Part shown: one piece after another, positions 46,097 through 54,885 of the stretch
Position numbering within the stretch: position 1 is the stretch's first letter
Layout: each line of letters begins with the position of its first letter
Assembly (NCBI RefSeq): GCF_008370345.1
Contig: NZ_VTUU01000005.1
Location: forward strand, 224,374-288,373
Length of the DNA: 64,000 bases
Reading direction: 5' to 3'
Source of the DNA: Marinobacter salinexigens
GTDB taxonomy: Bacteria > Pseudomonadota > Gammaproteobacteria > Pseudomonadales > Oleiphilaceae
Notes under the pieces: model-generated
The model's database searches: none
What the model was told of the DNA's origin: nothing
Seen by the model: the letters and a program-made list of their open reading frames with translations, nothing else
Program-made: the position numbers and the translations under genes

Positions 46097-47161
46097 ATGG
46101 CGCGCGCCCCGTTTGAAATTGCGGGTACCCAGATACGACCGGGAACCCGGGAAACTGTCGAAGTCCCGGTCGCCAAGCTCTACACCCATACGCCGCTTCA
46201 TATTCCGGTGGAAGTTGTACACGGCCGCCGGGATGGTCCCGTGCTGATGGTGTGTGGTGCCATTCATGGTGATGAGATCAACGGTGTTGAGATTGTGCGC
46301 CGTGTGCTCAAGAACTCGGCCCTGCGCCATTTGCGGGGTACGTTGGTGGCGGTGCCGATCGTCAACATTTTCGGGTTTGTTCAGCGCACCCGGTATCTAC
46401 CGGATCGCCGGGACCTGAACCGCTGTTTTCCAGGTAGTGAATCAGGATCGCTGGGTGGGCGGATTGCTTATCTTCTGCGTACCCAGATTATGGAAAATGT
46501 CACTCACATCATCGACCTGCACACCGGGGCGATAAACCGTTTCAACCTGCCTCAGATCCGTGCGGAACTTAAGAACCCGGAAACCGAGCGGATGGCAGAG
46601 GCATTTGGTGCTCCGGTTATTCTGAATGCCGGGCTTAGGGAAGGCAGCCTTCGTGCATATGCCGACTCACTGGACGTGCCAGTGATTACGTTTGAAGGTG
46701 GCGAGGCCCTGCGTTTTGATGATGTGGTGATCACCAGTGGTGTCAAAGGTGTTGTCCGGGTGATGCGCGAGCTGGAAATGGTGCCCGCGAAGAAAGGTCC
46801 GAGAGCCCCCAAAAAGCGCTCTGAAACTGCCGCAAACTCCCAGTGGGTGAGGGCGGATATAGACGGCATCATGCGCCCGGTGGCAAGCCTGGGCCAGAAA
46901 GTACGCAAAGGTCAGAGGCTGGCGATGGTGGCTGATCCCTTTGGTGGGTCTGAAACCGCGATTGTGTCACCATGTTCCGGAATCGTAATCTGCGTGAACA
47001 ACCTGCCTCTGGTCAATGAAGGTGAAGCTATCTACCACATCGCCCGTTTTGATGAGCTGAGCGAAGCGGAAAAAGCGATGGACTACTTCCGCAGCTCACT
47101 GGAAGCCGAAGTGACCGAAGCCGTTGTGCCTGTTCACCCGTGGGACGAGCTGCAAAAATGA
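46097..47161 (+). CDS. Succinylglutamate desuccinylase/aspartoacylase-family protein
   Basis: A 354-residue zinc amidohydrolase of the AstE/AspA family. Zinc residues are in GAIHGDEINGVE (H-x2-E) and IDLHTG; the substrate arginine-type region is LPDRRDLNRCFPG. A C-terminal lipoyl-like domain (ADIDGIMRPVASLGQKVRKGQ) is appended, which fits the subgroup found next to rimK rather than arginine-catabolic AstE. No other ast gene is present. It might remove or trim glutamyl groups added by RimK; this is inference. Confidence 0.82.
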   Translation: MARAPFEIAGTQIRPGTRETVEVPVAKLYTHTPLHIPVEVVHGRRDGPVLMVCGAIHGDEINGVEIVRRVLKNSALRHLRGTLVAVPIVNIFGFVQRTRYLPDRRDLNRCFPGSESGSLGGRIAYLLRTQIMENVTHIIDLHTGAINRFNLPQIRAELKNPETERMAEAFGAPVILNAGLREGSLRAYADSLDVPVITFEGGEALRFDDVVITSGVKGVVRVMRELEMVPAKKGPRAPKKRSETAANSQWVRADIDGIMRPVASLGQKVRKGQRLAMVADPFGGSETAIVSPCSGIVICVNNLPLVNEGEAIYHIARFDELSEAEKAMDYFRSSLEAEVTEAVVPVHPWDELQK

Positions 47162-47185
47162 ACCTGAAGTGACTCTGGAGAACCC

Positions 47186-47611
47186 ATGATCTGGGACAGA
47201 ACGACCATAGAGCTGGCCCCGCTGCCGAGGGGATTCCATCTGGTGACCAACGAGGTGCTCGCTCAGGCCCCGGATCTCACCAACTGCGAAGTGGGCTTGT
47301 TGCATCTATTCATTCAGCATACCTCGGCTTCCCTGGCGGTGAATGAAAACGCCGATCCGGACGTTCGGGGTGATCTGGAGCGACACTTCAACGTGATGGC
47401 ACCGGAGAATGCGCCTCATTATGAGCATGTGATGGAAGGGCCGGATGACATGCCCGCACATATCAAGAGTGTGATGATCGGGCCTTCCCTGACGCTGCCT
47501 GTGAGCCATGGACATCTGGCGCTGGGCACCTGGCAGGGGGTTTACCTCTGCGAGCACAGGAATCAGGCGGACGGGCGCCGGATTATTGCAACGTTGCAGG
47601 GGCGTTGGTGA
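47186..47611 (+). CDS. yjbQ: YjbQ/UPF0047 protein
   Basis: A 141-residue protein of the UPF0047 family. It shows LLHLFIQHTSASLAVNENADPDV and the C-terminal HLALGTWQGVYLCEHR with conserved His/Glu residues. Members have weak thiamin-phosphate synthase activity in vitro; the real role is unsettled. It ends the DUF432-mscS-rimB-rimK run, 24 bp after the amidohydrolase gene, and is convergent with marR. Confidence 0.9.
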   Translation: MIWDRTTIELAPLPRGFHLVTNEVLAQAPDLTNCEVGLLHLFIQHTSASLAVNENADPDVRGDLERHFNVMAPENAPHYEHVMEGPDDMPAHIKSVMIGPSLTLPVSHGHLALGTWQGVYLCEHRNQADGRRIIATLQGRW

Positions 47612-47644
47612 GTCCGAAAGTACCTCTCCACTAAACCCCGTAGT

Positions 47645-48109
47645 CTAAAGTGTTGACTGGAGCTTGGCGCTGAACCTCTGTAGTTTGCGTCGAGCTTCCT
47701 CCCAGTTTTCTGCCCCAACCAGATGGGTAAACTCATCGTGAGCGCCTTCCCACTGGATCAACGCCTGCCTGTAGATTTCTTCCCCCTGTTGCGTCAGGGA
47801 TAGCCCCAGAGACCGTTTGTGGCCGGAGGGCTGTGATTGAAGCAACCCCTTCGCTATCAGCTTTTCGACTGTTCGTTGCAGAGATGTCCTCTCCATGCCC
47901 AGAAGCTCGGCCAGCTCATTGATGGAATTGGGGGGCGATAGTTTGATGGCGTTCAGTACGGAAAACTGGGTAACGCGAAGCCCCGTATCGGCCAGACTGT
48001 TGTTGTAGTGGCGGGTGACCAGCCTGGAGAAGACCCTTGAGTACAGTGCCGCACAGGTCATCCCGACATCGAGGGGAGTTGCGTGATCGTCGGAGGTTTG
48101 TTCTGGCAT
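47645..48109 (-). CDS. MarR-family transcriptional regulator
   Basis: A 154-residue winged-helix regulator. The DNA-binding part is RVTQFSVLNAIKLSPPNSINELAELLGMERTSLQRTVEKLIAKGLL (HTH ~60-95) followed by a wing (SGHKRSLGLSLTQQG). Dimer helices at both ends are usual for MarR. ATG 48109 with AGGA is chosen; an ATG at 48142 is in frame but lies in the operator. Divergent from the hydrolase/RND operon, and the same operator motif occurs before its own gene, before the hydrolase and before the RND gene. Confidence 0.88.
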   Translation of the reverse strand: MPEQTSDDHATPLDVGMTCAALYSRVFSRLVTRHYNNSLADTGLRVTQFSVLNAIKLSPPNSINELAELLGMERTSLQRTVEKLIAKGLLQSQPSGHKRSLGLSLTQQGEEIYRQALIQWEGAHDEFTHLVGAENWEEARRKLQRFSAKLQSTL

Positions 48110-48128
48110 CAAGGTATCCTGTTTTCTG

Positions 48129-48143
48129 AAGTGTATATGCATG
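48129..48143. promoter_or_regulatory. MarR operator, site 1 (autoregulatory)
   Basis: AAGTGTATATGCATG lies 20 bp before the marR start. It matches the shared AGTGTATATGCACT motif except at its last two bases. Confidence 0.65.
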
Positions 48144-48230
48144 ATGGTAGGTTTATCTCAATGGTCTGTCCATAACCGGGAGAGGTTGGGGGAGCCGCAT
48201 GACGGGTAAAAAGTCTTGTGTTTTGCCTAA

Positions 48231-48246
48231 AAGTGCATATACACTT
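48231..48246. promoter_or_regulatory. MarR operator, site 2
   Basis: AAGTGCATATACACTT is a near-perfect palindrome (7 of 8 half-site pairs) about 70 bp upstream of the hydrolase gene, in the marR divergent region. Confidence 0.78.
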
Positions 48247-48314
48247 TAGTCCGTGTCTGCGATATCGAGCCACCGATTTCCCTGATAATTACTGGATAGA
48301 AGAGGTAAGCAGGT

Positions 48315-49145
48315 ATGAGCCTTTCGCTTAATGTATTTCAGACCGCTTTTGGCACCTATAGCCGGTTATTACCGTCACACGCCGCTGCCCGGGCGGTGAA
48401 ACTGATGACCAGTCCCCGTATCAGCGCGGAACGAAGACAATCTTCCAGAGCGTTATTTGATGACGTGGTTGTGCTCAAGGGAGACGCTCTGCTTTCCATG
48501 TATGGCCGCGGTCAGAAGACGATGCTGGTTTTACACGGGTGGTCCGGCTGGATCGGTCAATTCAATGACCTTCTCAGCGAAGTCGATCCAAACGAATACA
48601 CTGTATATGCCCTTCACCCACTTGGGCATGGCGAGTCAAAGGCAGCGGAGTCGCACCCGGGCCGCTTCATTGAGGCGGTCATGGATGCCCATGACCATGT
48701 GGGCCGCTCCTTTGATGTTGCCATAGGACATTCCCTGGGCGCTGCTGCGCTGATCTATGTAGAAGCCGTTCAGCCCTGCTTTGAGCGCCTGGTACTGGTG
48801 TCGGGGCCCGCGACGATTGAGGGGGTGCTGAACCGGTTCGCCCGGTTTGTGAATCTGGGAGAGAAAAGCCGACGCCTGTTCATCCGGAATATGGAGATGA
48901 AAGTCGGGCTGGATATTGATCGGCTGGACCTGCTCTCCCTGGCCCCATCTATCTCCAAGCCGACCCTACTGGTGCACGATGAGCGGGATCGTGAAATTCC
49001 GGTCGATGAAGCGGGAAGTCTCAACCAGGTATTTCCAAAAAGCCGTTTGGTTCGAACGGCCGGCTACGGCCATAGTCGTTTGCTTCAACGACCGGAGGTG
49101 ATTCAGGAAATTCTGGAGTTCATAGCGGTTTCTCAGAGGCGGTAA
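48315..49145 (+). CDS. Alpha/beta hydrolase
   Basis: A 276-residue hydrolase with catalytic triad visible: nucleophile in GHSLGA (Ser ~141), Asp in HDERDREIP, and His in GYGHSRLL. The oxyanion region is LHGWSGWIGQ. No signal peptide, so cytoplasmic or membrane-associated. It opens the MarR-controlled cluster; a fatty-acyl or xenobiotic ester is plausible. The 44-bp gap to the RND gene holds a further operator copy, so the two may be separately or jointly repressed. Confidence 0.88.
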   Translation: MSLSLNVFQTAFGTYSRLLPSHAAARAVKLMTSPRISAERRQSSRALFDDVVVLKGDALLSMYGRGQKTMLVLHGWSGWIGQFNDLLSEVDPNEYTVYALHPLGHGESKAAESHPGRFIEAVMDAHDHVGRSFDVAIGHSLGAAALIYVEAVQPCFERLVLVSGPATIEGVLNRFARFVNLGEKSRRLFIRNMEMKVGLDIDRLDLLSLAPSISKPTLLVHDERDREIPVDEAGSLNQVFPKSRLVRTAGYGHSRLLQRPEVIQEILEFIAVSQRR

Positions 49146-49163
49146 TTTTTTAAACTGAATTAA

Positions 49164-49177
49164 AGTGTATATGCACT
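49164..49177. promoter_or_regulatory. MarR operator, site 3
   Basis: AGTGTATATGCACT lies immediately before the ribosome-binding site of the RND-LolA gene. It is a 14-bp near-palindrome, the best copy of the three. Confidence 0.75.
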
Positions 49178-49189
49178 ATGGAGGGTAAG

Positions 49190-52100
49190 ATGTCAGCATT
49201 TCAATTCTTTATGCAGGTGATACGTTACCGCTGGGTCGCTCTGGTTGTTTCGCTGCTGGTTATAGGCGGTCTTGGGAGTCAGCTCGGAGGCCTGAAAAAA
49301 AACACTCAGGCCGATGCTTTTATCGACGAAAACGAGCCGGCTCTGATCTATCGGGAAGCCGTCGAACAGATATTCAACCTGAAGGACCCGCTGGTGCTCG
49401 CGGTGCGGAATGAAGGCGCGAACGGTATCTATAACGCACAAAGTCTCAAGCTGGTGCGTTGGTTGAGTGAGCAGTTGGTTTCTGTGCCGAATATCGATCC
49501 TCAGGGCATTACAAGCCTGGCGACGGAATCGAATATTCAGGGTGATACCCTCGGTATGGAGATCAGGGAGTTTCTCGATGGCCCGCTGGACAAAGAACAC
49601 ATCGGATGGATCGAGCGCAGTATTAAAAGCTTTCCTTTGTATCAGGGCAGTCTGGTTGCAGAAGATGGCTCCGTGACCATCATCGTTGCTGAGCTGTTGG
49701 ACCAGGGCCAGGCTGAGGCGACTTATCAGGCGGTCATGCAGTTGATCGAGCGGGCACCGGCAAGGCCGGACCAGATCCATGTGGCGGGCGAGGGGGCGGT
49801 AGCCGGGTACCTGTCAGAATACGTTGATCGTGACGCCAAGCGCCTGAATCCAATGGCCGGTCTGATTATCACGCTGGTGCTGGTTGCCGCTTTTTTCACC
49901 CTGCGAGCCGCGTTGATTCCCAATCTGATTGTCGTCGGTACAGTTGCGGCAACCCTCGGGGCTATGGTGCTGGGTGGGGCAGAATTCTATGTCATCACCA
50001 ATGGTCTGATCGTCTGCATGATCGGTATCGCGGTCGCCGATTCCATTCATATTTTTTCCGAATACTACGACGCCCTGGCCAGTGACTCTGAGCTCACCCA
50101 TGCCGAAGCGATTGCTACTGCAATGTCGGGTATGTGGCGCCCGGTGACGTTGACGACCCTGACGACGGCCGCCGGGTTCCTGGCGTTGTATGCCACCAAT
50201 GATATGCCTCCACTGCAGTACTTCGGCATTTTTGGTGCCTTCGCGGTCATCATGGCGGGCCTTTTAACGCTATTCGTGACGCCTTCATTGTTGTCTTTTT
50301 TCAGGCTCCGGCCCAGCCGGAGTTTCCGTCGCCGCCTGTCTGGCGGTTCTGCCCGGGGGCTGGTCTCTGTACTTGGTGTGATCTCTGTCAGGTATCCGAA
50401 AGCCGTGCTGTTTGTTGCTGCGCTGACCGCTGGTGGAGCGGGAGTGGGTGCACTCAAGGTTGTGATTAACGAAGAACGGATTGAGAACTTCCAGCCCCAG
50501 GAACCTATTTACATTGCTGATAAAGCCATCAATGCAGCGATGGACGGCACCTATTATCTCGACATAGTCATTGAGACGTCGGAGCCTGAAGGTATCTACG
50601 ATCCGTCGGTATTATCCGCGATCAGTGAACTCCAGACTTTCCTGGAATCGCAGCCAGAGATTTATGGCACGACGTCCATTGCCGACTACATCAAGCAGAT
50701 GCACAAGGCCGTCAATGAGGATGACCCCGACTTCTATTCGTTGCCGGATGACAAGAACCTGATTGCCCAGCTGTTTTTGCTTTATGCGGCTTCCGGCGAT
50801 CCTACGGACTTTGAGGAGCGTGTGGACTCGCGGCGGCAAAAGGCACTGGTCCGGGCCAACCTGAAAACGGGCTCCTATGTGGTGAGCCGTTCGCTGATTC
50901 CGAGGCTTGAGGGCTACCTCGAATCGTCGTTTGATGGCGACGTGACGGCGCAGATCAGCGGTCGAATCAACGTGGATTACCACTGGATTGAAGGTATTGC
51001 GGATACCCACGCCAACAGTGTGATCATTTCATTTCTGGCCGTTTTTCTGATGGCTGCACTGCTCTTCAGGTCGGTCATTGCAGGTTTGATGGCGTCCGTT
51101 CCGGTGGGGTTGTCCATTCTGGTGATATACGCCGTGATGGGTGCGAAAGGCATCTGGCTGGGTGTGGGCACCTCGATGTTTGCGGCGATTGCCATCGGTT
51201 TGAGTGTGGACTTTGCTATTCACACTCTGGACCGGCTTCGCGAGGTCATGTCCAGGCCTGGGGTCGAAACCCGTGAGCAGAGGATCTCCTCGATGTTCAC
51301 CACAACCGGGCGTGCGCTCTGGTTCAACCTCCTGGCAGTTGCACTGGGGTTTGGTGTGCTGATGACGAGTCAGGTCCCACCCCTTGTGAACTTCGGGATG
51401 CTGGTGGCACTGGCGGTCTCCGTTGCCTTTATGGCCAGCCTGCTTTTGTTGCCTGCGATCACTCTGGTGTTTGAACCAAACTTCATCTTTGGTCAGAAAG
51501 GAAACTTCTGGAAAACGGGAATACTGTTGCTGGCCATGTTGGCGGCCGCCACGCTGGCGGGAAAAGCCTTTGCCACGGAGACGCCACCGACTGCGGAAGC
51601 GGTTATTCAGCAGATGAACGACCGGCCTGAAGGGATGTCTGTTCAGCGGGATATGCTCATCACGTTGACGGATAAAGGGGGCAATGTACGTGAGGAGCAG
51701 ACCCGGGCTTTTCGACGTTATTTCGGGGAGACCAAGAAAACAGTCATCTTCTATACCCGTCCGGGCACGGTGGCGGGAACAGCTTTCCTTACCTGGGATT
51801 ACCCCGATCAGGTACAGGAAGATGACCAGTGGCTCTACTTGCCGGCATTGCGAAAGGTACGCAGAATCTCGGCTTCCGACCGGGGCGACTACTTTCTGGG
51901 AACCGACTTTACCTACGAGGAAATCAAGAAGGAAAGCAAGATCGCCGCAGAGGACTATCACTTTACGTTACTCGGGGAAGAAGAGGTGGATGGGCATCAC
52001 ACCTGGAAGGTGGAGGCCACGCCAGTGGGGCCAGAGGTAAGCCAGGCCCTGGGCTACGGCCGGGTGTTGATGCGTATTGATTCTTCGATATGGATGCCAC

Positions 52101-52315
52101 GCCTCACCGAGTACTGGGACGTAACGGGTAACGAGCTCAAGACTGTGCACGCTCGCCGTATTGAGCAGATTGATGGTATATGGGCCATCATCGACATTGA
52201 AGCCACCAACCGGAAAACCGGTCACCAAACCCGCATCCAGTTCCACGACACGGACTACGGCGCATCGGTTCCAGCCCGTTTATTTGAGCAGAACGCCCTG
52301 AAACGGGGGTATTGA
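49190..52315 (+). CDS. RND (MMPL) transporter fused to LolA-like lipid-carrier domain
   Basis: A 1041-residue protein. Residues ~1-770 are a hydrophobe-type RND transporter: TM1 ~13-33, first five-helix bundle ~215-360 with GIAVADSIHIFSEYYD, second bundle ~600-765 with GLSVDFAIHTLDRLRE. Then comes a hydrophobic stretch (GILLLAMLAAATLAGKAFA, ~775-793) ending in an AxA-type signal-peptidase site. Residues ~795-1041 are a LolA-like outer-membrane lipoprotein-sorting domain (EEQTRAFRRYFGE, DDQWLYLPALRKVRRIS, LGTDFTYEEI, FLLxE-type end). The family usually has these as two genes. The start is ATG 49190 after GGAGGG. Confidence 0.85.
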   Translation: MSAFQFFMQVIRYRWVALVVSLLVIGGLGSQLGGLKKNTQADAFIDENEPALIYREAVEQIFNLKDPLVLAVRNEGANGIYNAQSLKLVRWLSEQLVSVPNIDPQGITSLATESNIQGDTLGMEIREFLDGPLDKEHIGWIERSIKSFPLYQGSLVAEDGSVTIIVAELLDQGQAEATYQAVMQLIERAPARPDQIHVAGEGAVAGYLSEYVDRDAKRLNPMAGLIITLVLVAAFFTLRAALIPNLIVVGTVAATLGAMVLGGAEFYVITNGLIVCMIGIAVADSIHIFSEYYDALASDSELTHAEAIATAMSGMWRPVTLTTLTTAAGFLALYATNDMPPLQYFGIFGAFAVIMAGLLTLFVTPSLLSFFRLRPSRSFRRRLSGGSARGLVSVLGVISVRYPKAVLFVAALTAGGAGVGALKVVINEERIENFQPQEPIYIADKAINAAMDGTYYLDIVIETSEPEGIYDPSVLSAISELQTFLESQPEIYGTTSIADYIKQMHKAVNEDDPDFYSLPDDKNLIAQLFLLYAASGDPTDFEERVDSRRQKALVRANLKTGSYVVSRSLIPRLEGYLESSFDGDVTAQISGRINVDYHWIEGIADTHANSVIISFLAVFLMAALLFRSVIAGLMASVPVGLSILVIYAVMGAKGIWLGVGTSMFAAIAIGLSVDFAIHTLDRLREVMSRPGVETREQRISSMFTTTGRALWFNLLAVALGFGVLMTSQVPPLVNFGMLVALAVSVAFMASLLLLPAITLVFEPNFIFGQKGNFWKTGILLLAMLAAATLAGKAFATETPPTAEAVIQQMNDRPEGMSVQRDMLITLTDKGGNVREEQTRAFRRYFGETKKTVIFYTRPGTVAGTAFLTWDYPDQVQEDDQWLYLPALRKVRRISASDRGDYFLGTDFTYEEIKKESKIAAEDYHFTLLGEEEVDGHHTWKVEATPVGPEVSQALGYGRVLMRIDSSIWMPRLTEYWDVTGNELKTVHARRIEQIDGIWAIIDIEATNRKTGHQTRIQFHDTDYGASVPARLFEQNALKRGY

Positions 52316-52316
52316 T

Positions 52317-53576
52317 ATGCGATTGCGCCAATTCCCTGTTTTGTTGGCTGCCGTGTCAGCGATGTCGATGTCGACGCAGGCCATGGATGTTGAGCACTTG
52401 TCCGTTGTAGAGGTTGGGGCGGCCTATGCCCACGAGTCGGGTTCCTGGCAGAAGCAGGAAATTGCCTGGCGACCGACATGGATTTTGCGATTTGATTCCA
52501 GCGCGCGTCTGACCCTGAGGGGGCAGGCGCGTCTGGACGCGCAGGATAAACTGAATCCGGGGCAGCCAGAGCAGCCGTTTCGTGCCCGTTATACGCGGGC
52601 AGGCTTTCCCAGCGAGCACACTGAGCTGGAGCTCAGGGAATTTTTTTGGGACCGCTATGTTGGCGATGCCTTTGTAAGTCTTGGCAAGCAGCAGATTGTC
52701 TGGGGGCAGGCGGACGGTCTCCGGGTTCTGGATGTGGTTAACCCGTTGAGCTACAGGGAGTTCATTCTTCCTGACATTGAAGATCGCCGTATCCCTTTAT
52801 GGTCGGCGCTTGCAGAAATTCCGGTACAAGACTGGACCGCTCAGCTGGTATGGGTGCCCGATAGTACAGTGGCTGAGAGTACATTGCCCGTTGCTGCCTA
52901 TTCCCTGATTCCGGATCCGTTTGGCGATGGTCGCCTTGAGGTTGATCGCCCTGATTCGCTGGCCGACAGCGATTTTGGTCTGAGGCTCTCTACCTTTGTG
53001 AACAGCTGGGACCTCTCTTTGAATTACCTGTACCACACTATTGATGATCCGCTGATTCGGTTTGATCCCGTCCGGCAAAGGATTCTCGCGGACTACAATC
53101 GTTCGCACCTGATTGGTGGTACGGCTTCCAGGCCATTTGGGGATGTCACTTTTCGTAGTGAAGTGGGGCTGGAAAGCAAACAACGGATTGTCCATTTCGC
53201 TACCGGAACGGTCGCCGATACAGACGTTGGCTCATACGTGATCGGACTGGATTACAGTGGTGTGAGTGATTGGTTCATAAGCGCACAGTTTTTTCAGACG
53301 TACCGATTCTCGATTGATGATGATCGTAGATCAGAGGAACAAACCACACTGTTGGTGAGGCGCAATGCGTTAAATGATGCACTGATGCTTGAAGCGCTCT
53401 GTATTTACGACCTGAACGACCGGGATTCTCTGATTCAGCTCAGCGCCGAGTATGCGGTTTCGACCCGGGTGGTTTTGAAAACAGGTGCCGACCTTTTTTA
53501 CGGGAAACCCTCGGGAACATTTGGACGGTTTCACGACGAGAGCCGATTGATGGCTGGCTTTAGCGTAAGTTTTTAG
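52317..53576 (+). CDS. DUF1302-type outer-membrane beta-barrel protein
   Basis: A 419-residue exported protein. The signal peptide ends near AMSMSTQA (~23). The body is rich in alternating aromatic strands and carries SLGKQQIVWGQADGLRVLDVVNPLSYREF, the characteristic DUF1302 motif. The last residue is Phe (FSVSF), as in barrels assembled by BAM. It begins one base after the RND-LolA stop, so translation is coupled. DUF1302 barrels commonly pair with LolA-like or DUF1329 proteins and RND pumps; the cargo is not known. Confidence 0.8.
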   Translation: MRLRQFPVLLAAVSAMSMSTQAMDVEHLSVVEVGAAYAHESGSWQKQEIAWRPTWILRFDSSARLTLRGQARLDAQDKLNPGQPEQPFRARYTRAGFPSEHTELELREFFWDRYVGDAFVSLGKQQIVWGQADGLRVLDVVNPLSYREFILPDIEDRRIPLWSALAEIPVQDWTAQLVWVPDSTVAESTLPVAAYSLIPDPFGDGRLEVDRPDSLADSDFGLRLSTFVNSWDLSLNYLYHTIDDPLIRFDPVRQRILADYNRSHLIGGTASRPFGDVTFRSEVGLESKQRIVHFATGTVADTDVGSYVIGLDYSGVSDWFISAQFFQTYRFSIDDDRRSEEQTTLLVRRNALNDALMLEALCIYDLNDRDSLIQLSAEYAVSTRVVLKTGADLFYGKPSGTFGRFHDESRLMAGFSVSF

Positions 53577-53622
53577 CGGATATTAAGCCTGCCTTCGTGT
53601 GGGTTTCCATACATTTGGATAA

Positions 53623-53650
53623 AAAAATGGGTGGTAAATCACCCATTTTT
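53623..53650 (+). terminator. Intrinsic terminator
   Basis: The stem AAAAATGGGTG/CACCCATTTTT with 6-nt loop ends the hydrolase-RND-DUF1302 run and isolates the TRAP operon. Confidence 0.88.
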
Positions 53651-53708
53651 CATCTGCCAGAATTGTTTTGTTTTCCGATCACATTGATTATAAACAGTTT
53701 TTTAATTC

Positions 53709-53724
53709 TGGTCTGTTACTTGCT
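53709..53724 (+). promoter_or_regulatory. Sigma-54 promoter of the TRAP operon
   Basis: TGG at 53709-53711 and TTGCT at 53720-53724 have exactly 10 nt between the -24 GG and the -12 GC. The site is 76 bp upstream of the binding-protein start. It fits a DctD-type sigma-54 activator encoded downstream. The upstream activator site is not obvious. Confidence 0.65.
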
Positions 53725-53799
53725 CCCTTCTACGCCACCGGAGCCACCCAAGGCTTCGTCGAGCACCCAACAAACAAAATGACACGGGGAGCATTCTCT

Positions 53800-54780
53800 A
53801 TGAAAACCCAAGCCGTAATGGCGGCGGCCTTCGCCTCCACTCTTGCTATTGCCAACCCAGCATTTGCCCAGGACCGTTCCGGATGGCCGGAAAACTTCAC
53901 TGTTGGAACTGCCAGTCAGGGCGGGACTTACTTTGCTTATGGTTCTGGCTGGGCCAACTTTGTTGCAGAGAATCTGGGATTATCCGGCGGTGCAGAAATC
54001 ACGGGTGGCCCGATGCAGAATATGGCTCTGGTTCATACCGGTGACCTGCAGTTCGGCCTGACCACTATGGGCCCGGCCCGTGAATCCATGGATGGCGAGA
54101 GCCCTCTGGCACCGGGAATGAAGATGGACAACGTATGCGCCATGTTCCCGATGTACGAGACCCCGTTCTCTGTGACGGCTCTGGCCAGCTCCGGCATCAA
54201 GTCCATCTCTGACATCCCGGACGGTGCCACCATTGGTTTTGGTCCGGCGGGTTCCACGTCAGACACTTACTTTCCCCGCATGATGGATGCACTGGGTGTG
54301 AACTACGAGCGCCGCAACGGCAGCTGGTCTGATCTGGGTGGTCAGCTTCAGGATGGCCTGATCGACGTCGTGGCGTTTGCGGCTGGTATCCCCATTCCAG
54401 CGGTCAGCCAGCTGGAGGTTCAGACTGAGGTGAACATCATCGGAATGACCGATGCAGAGGCCAAGAAGGTCACTGACAGCTTCCCTGTCTCCGAATTCAT
54501 TATCCCGGCAGCCACTTATCAGTCGCTGGAGGAGCCTTCCCGTGTGGTGTCCATGTGGAACTTCGCCATGGTGAACTGCGATATGCCGGAAAGCTTCGTC
54601 TATGAAGTCACCAAGCTGACCATGGAGAACAACGACAAGATGGTCTCCATTCACAAGGCAGCCCGTAACTCTGTGCCTGAGAACTACAGCAAGAACAATG
54701 TTCTGCCGTGGCATCCGGGTGCGGCTCGTTGGTTCAACGAGAACGGTTACGAAATCGAAGGCAGCATGATCAAGCAGTAA
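53800..54780 (+). CDS. TAXI-family TRAP transporter solute-binding protein
   Basis: A 326-residue periplasmic binding protein of the TAXI type. The signal peptide MKTQAVMAAAFASTLAIA ends at AFA/QD near 23. The mature part shows TVGTASQGGTYFAYGSGWANFV and IGFGPAGSTSDTYFPRMMDALG, typical of TAXI proteins. Cys-116-like and Cys near the end are single, not clearly paired. ATG 53800 follows GGGGAG; a longer frame from 53668 is upstream leader. Works with the fused permease 105 bp downstream. Ligand is probably a carboxylate or amino acid, not set by sequence. Confidence 0.9.
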   Translation: MKTQAVMAAAFASTLAIANPAFAQDRSGWPENFTVGTASQGGTYFAYGSGWANFVAENLGLSGGAEITGGPMQNMALVHTGDLQFGLTTMGPARESMDGESPLAPGMKMDNVCAMFPMYETPFSVTALASSGIKSISDIPDGATIGFGPAGSTSDTYFPRMMDALGVNYERRNGSWSDLGGQLQDGLIDVVAFAAGIPIPAVSQLEVQTEVNIIGMTDAEAKKVTDSFPVSEFIIPAATYQSLEEPSRVVSMWNFAMVNCDMPESFVYEVTKLTMENNDKMVSIHKAARNSVPENYSKNNVLPWHPGAARWFNENGYEIEGSMIKQ

Positions 54781-54885
54781 TACGTGTTGAGGAGGGCTGG
54801 ATTGGCGGCCCTCCTTACAAACCGACCGGTTCAACTGTGCGTCCGATTCTTTCCCGGGACGGATGCTTTGCAAGCAGGTTCTATC

